From: Toxotes chatareus
Lineage: Eukaryota > Chordata > Actinopteri > Toxotidae
Assembly (NCBI GenBank): GCA_016801885.1
Contig: CM028897.1
Span: 14,384,501 to 14,448,500 of the forward strand
DNA: 64,000 nucleotides
Direction of reading: 5' to 3'
The position numbers and the translations under genes were made by a program. The notes below the pieces were generated by a model that ran no database searches, had not been told where the DNA came from, and saw only the letters and a list, made by a program, of their open reading frames with translations. The first letter of the stretch is position 1. Each line of letters starts with the position of its first letter. Shown here piece after piece: positions 63,321 to 64,000 of the stretch.

Positions 63321-63334
63321 TGATTCTATGTATC

Positions 63335-64000
63335 ACTATGGCAAGAGGAAAAGATCTAAGTGAGTTTGAAAGAGGAGAATTGTTGGGGCACGGCTGGCAG
63401 GAGCTTCAGTCGCAGAGACTGTTCAACTGGCTGATGTTTCAGTAGGAACAGTGACTAAAGCGACATCTGTCTTTAGATCTGTGGCAAAGACGTCAGTAAA
63501 TAGAGTCGGAGATTGTGGTCGACAGCACGTTTGATGACAGTGTGACGTAAGAGCAGCTCAATGTCAATGCAGCACATGATGAGACTGTGTCAGCGAGAAC
63601 AGTCTATCGACAAGAACGTATTATAGTAGGGTCGCTGTGCATAAACCCTTTGTTACAAAGATGAATCCACATCTGAGAGTTCTGTGGTTCAAAAACCAAA
63701 GGCACTGGTATACAGAGATGAAAGTGGCATGGTCACCTGAATCATCCTTTACCGTGCCTATTGAGCATTCAGTGAGAGTTACTTATATAAAGGCATGGTG
63801 CCTAAAGTAATCAGTTCATGGGAAACCTTATACATTGGGTACAAAACAGGTTTCTCACTAAAAAAAAAACTGTAGTGGAAGCAACTACAGTGTTTTCAGT
63901 GAGGGGAATTATTACATTACACTACCAGAGTTTTCTATTGGCAGCTGCCTTCCCAACAACAAATAACCTGTACTCTTTTTATGGTGCAGAGGGTGTAACA
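63335..64000 (+). pseudogene. Degenerate Tc1/mariner transposase, truncated by window end
   Basis: Plus-strand frames match fish Tc1-like transposases in order. The N-terminal helix-turn-helix part (ARGKDLSEFERG, then VSVGTVTKATSVF) starts at about 63,342. A decayed middle follows, with stops and frameshifts. Then there is a HLRVLWFKNQRHWYTEMKVAW-like stretch at about 63,670-63,730. The sequence after that no longer resembles the catalytic core. Base changes and deletions make it inactive. Terminal repeats were not found. Confidence 0.75.

Noticed and set aside
1..64000. CRISPR arrays, operons, bacterial promoters or replication origins
   Set aside because: The sequence is clearly vertebrate nuclear DNA with introns, and no regularly spaced repeats are present.

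Overview
The window reads as nuclear DNA of a ray-finned fish, probably a percomorph. The evidence is short exons with GT-AG introns, dense CA/GT and TA microsatellites, typical teleost interspersed repeats, and a fish-type NLR gene built as FISNA-NACHT, LRRs and B30.2. No species can be named from sequence alone. Four genes could be rebuilt exon by exon with consistent splice phases.

Layout. Positions 1-9,100 hold no recognisable gene: microsatellites, a perfect 84-bp palindrome (931-1014) and repeat fragments. Positions 9,100-10,440 hold a decayed, internally deleted hAT-type transposase with a TTF zinc finger (ZMYM1-like class). Positions 10,440-15,150 are repeat-bearing intergenic DNA. 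Positions 15,266-21,858 (minus) hold a complete 11-exon NLRC3-like innate immune receptor of about 1,292 residues, with a possible N-myristoylation signal, a CARD-like death-fold exon, FISNA-NACHT, five LRR exons and PRY-SPRY. Positions 25,281-29,140 (minus) hold a 12-exon ATF7IP/ATF7IP2-like gene of about 437 residues, with a short Tc1-derived MITE in one intron. Positions 33,320-35,160 (minus) hold EMP2, a 165-residue tetraspan protein, with a probable long 3'UTR and a non-coding first exon near 43.2 kb. Positions 43.5-53.4 kb are intergenic and include a weak two-exon candidate gene near 50 kb. Positions 53,577-61,640 (plus) hold NUBP1, a 322-residue cytosolic Fe-S scaffold ATPase, with a possible in-frame 33-nt cassette exon. 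Its introns contain an L2-like LINE tail and a tRNA-derived SINE with recognisable Pol III boxes. Positions 63,330-64,000 hold a degenerate Tc1/mariner transposase running off the end.

The genes are not an operon or pathway. Their neighbourhood matches the vertebrate block that in human 16p13 carries ATF7IP2, EMP2, TEKT5, NUBP1 and CIITA (from memory). Here I see no TEKT5 between EMP2 and NUBP1, and an NLR sits beside ATF7IP2. Individually: NLR is pathogen sensing or regulation, ATF7IP-like is a SETDB1/heterochromatin cofactor, EMP2 is a membrane tetraspan, and NUBP1 is cytosolic iron-sulfur assembly.
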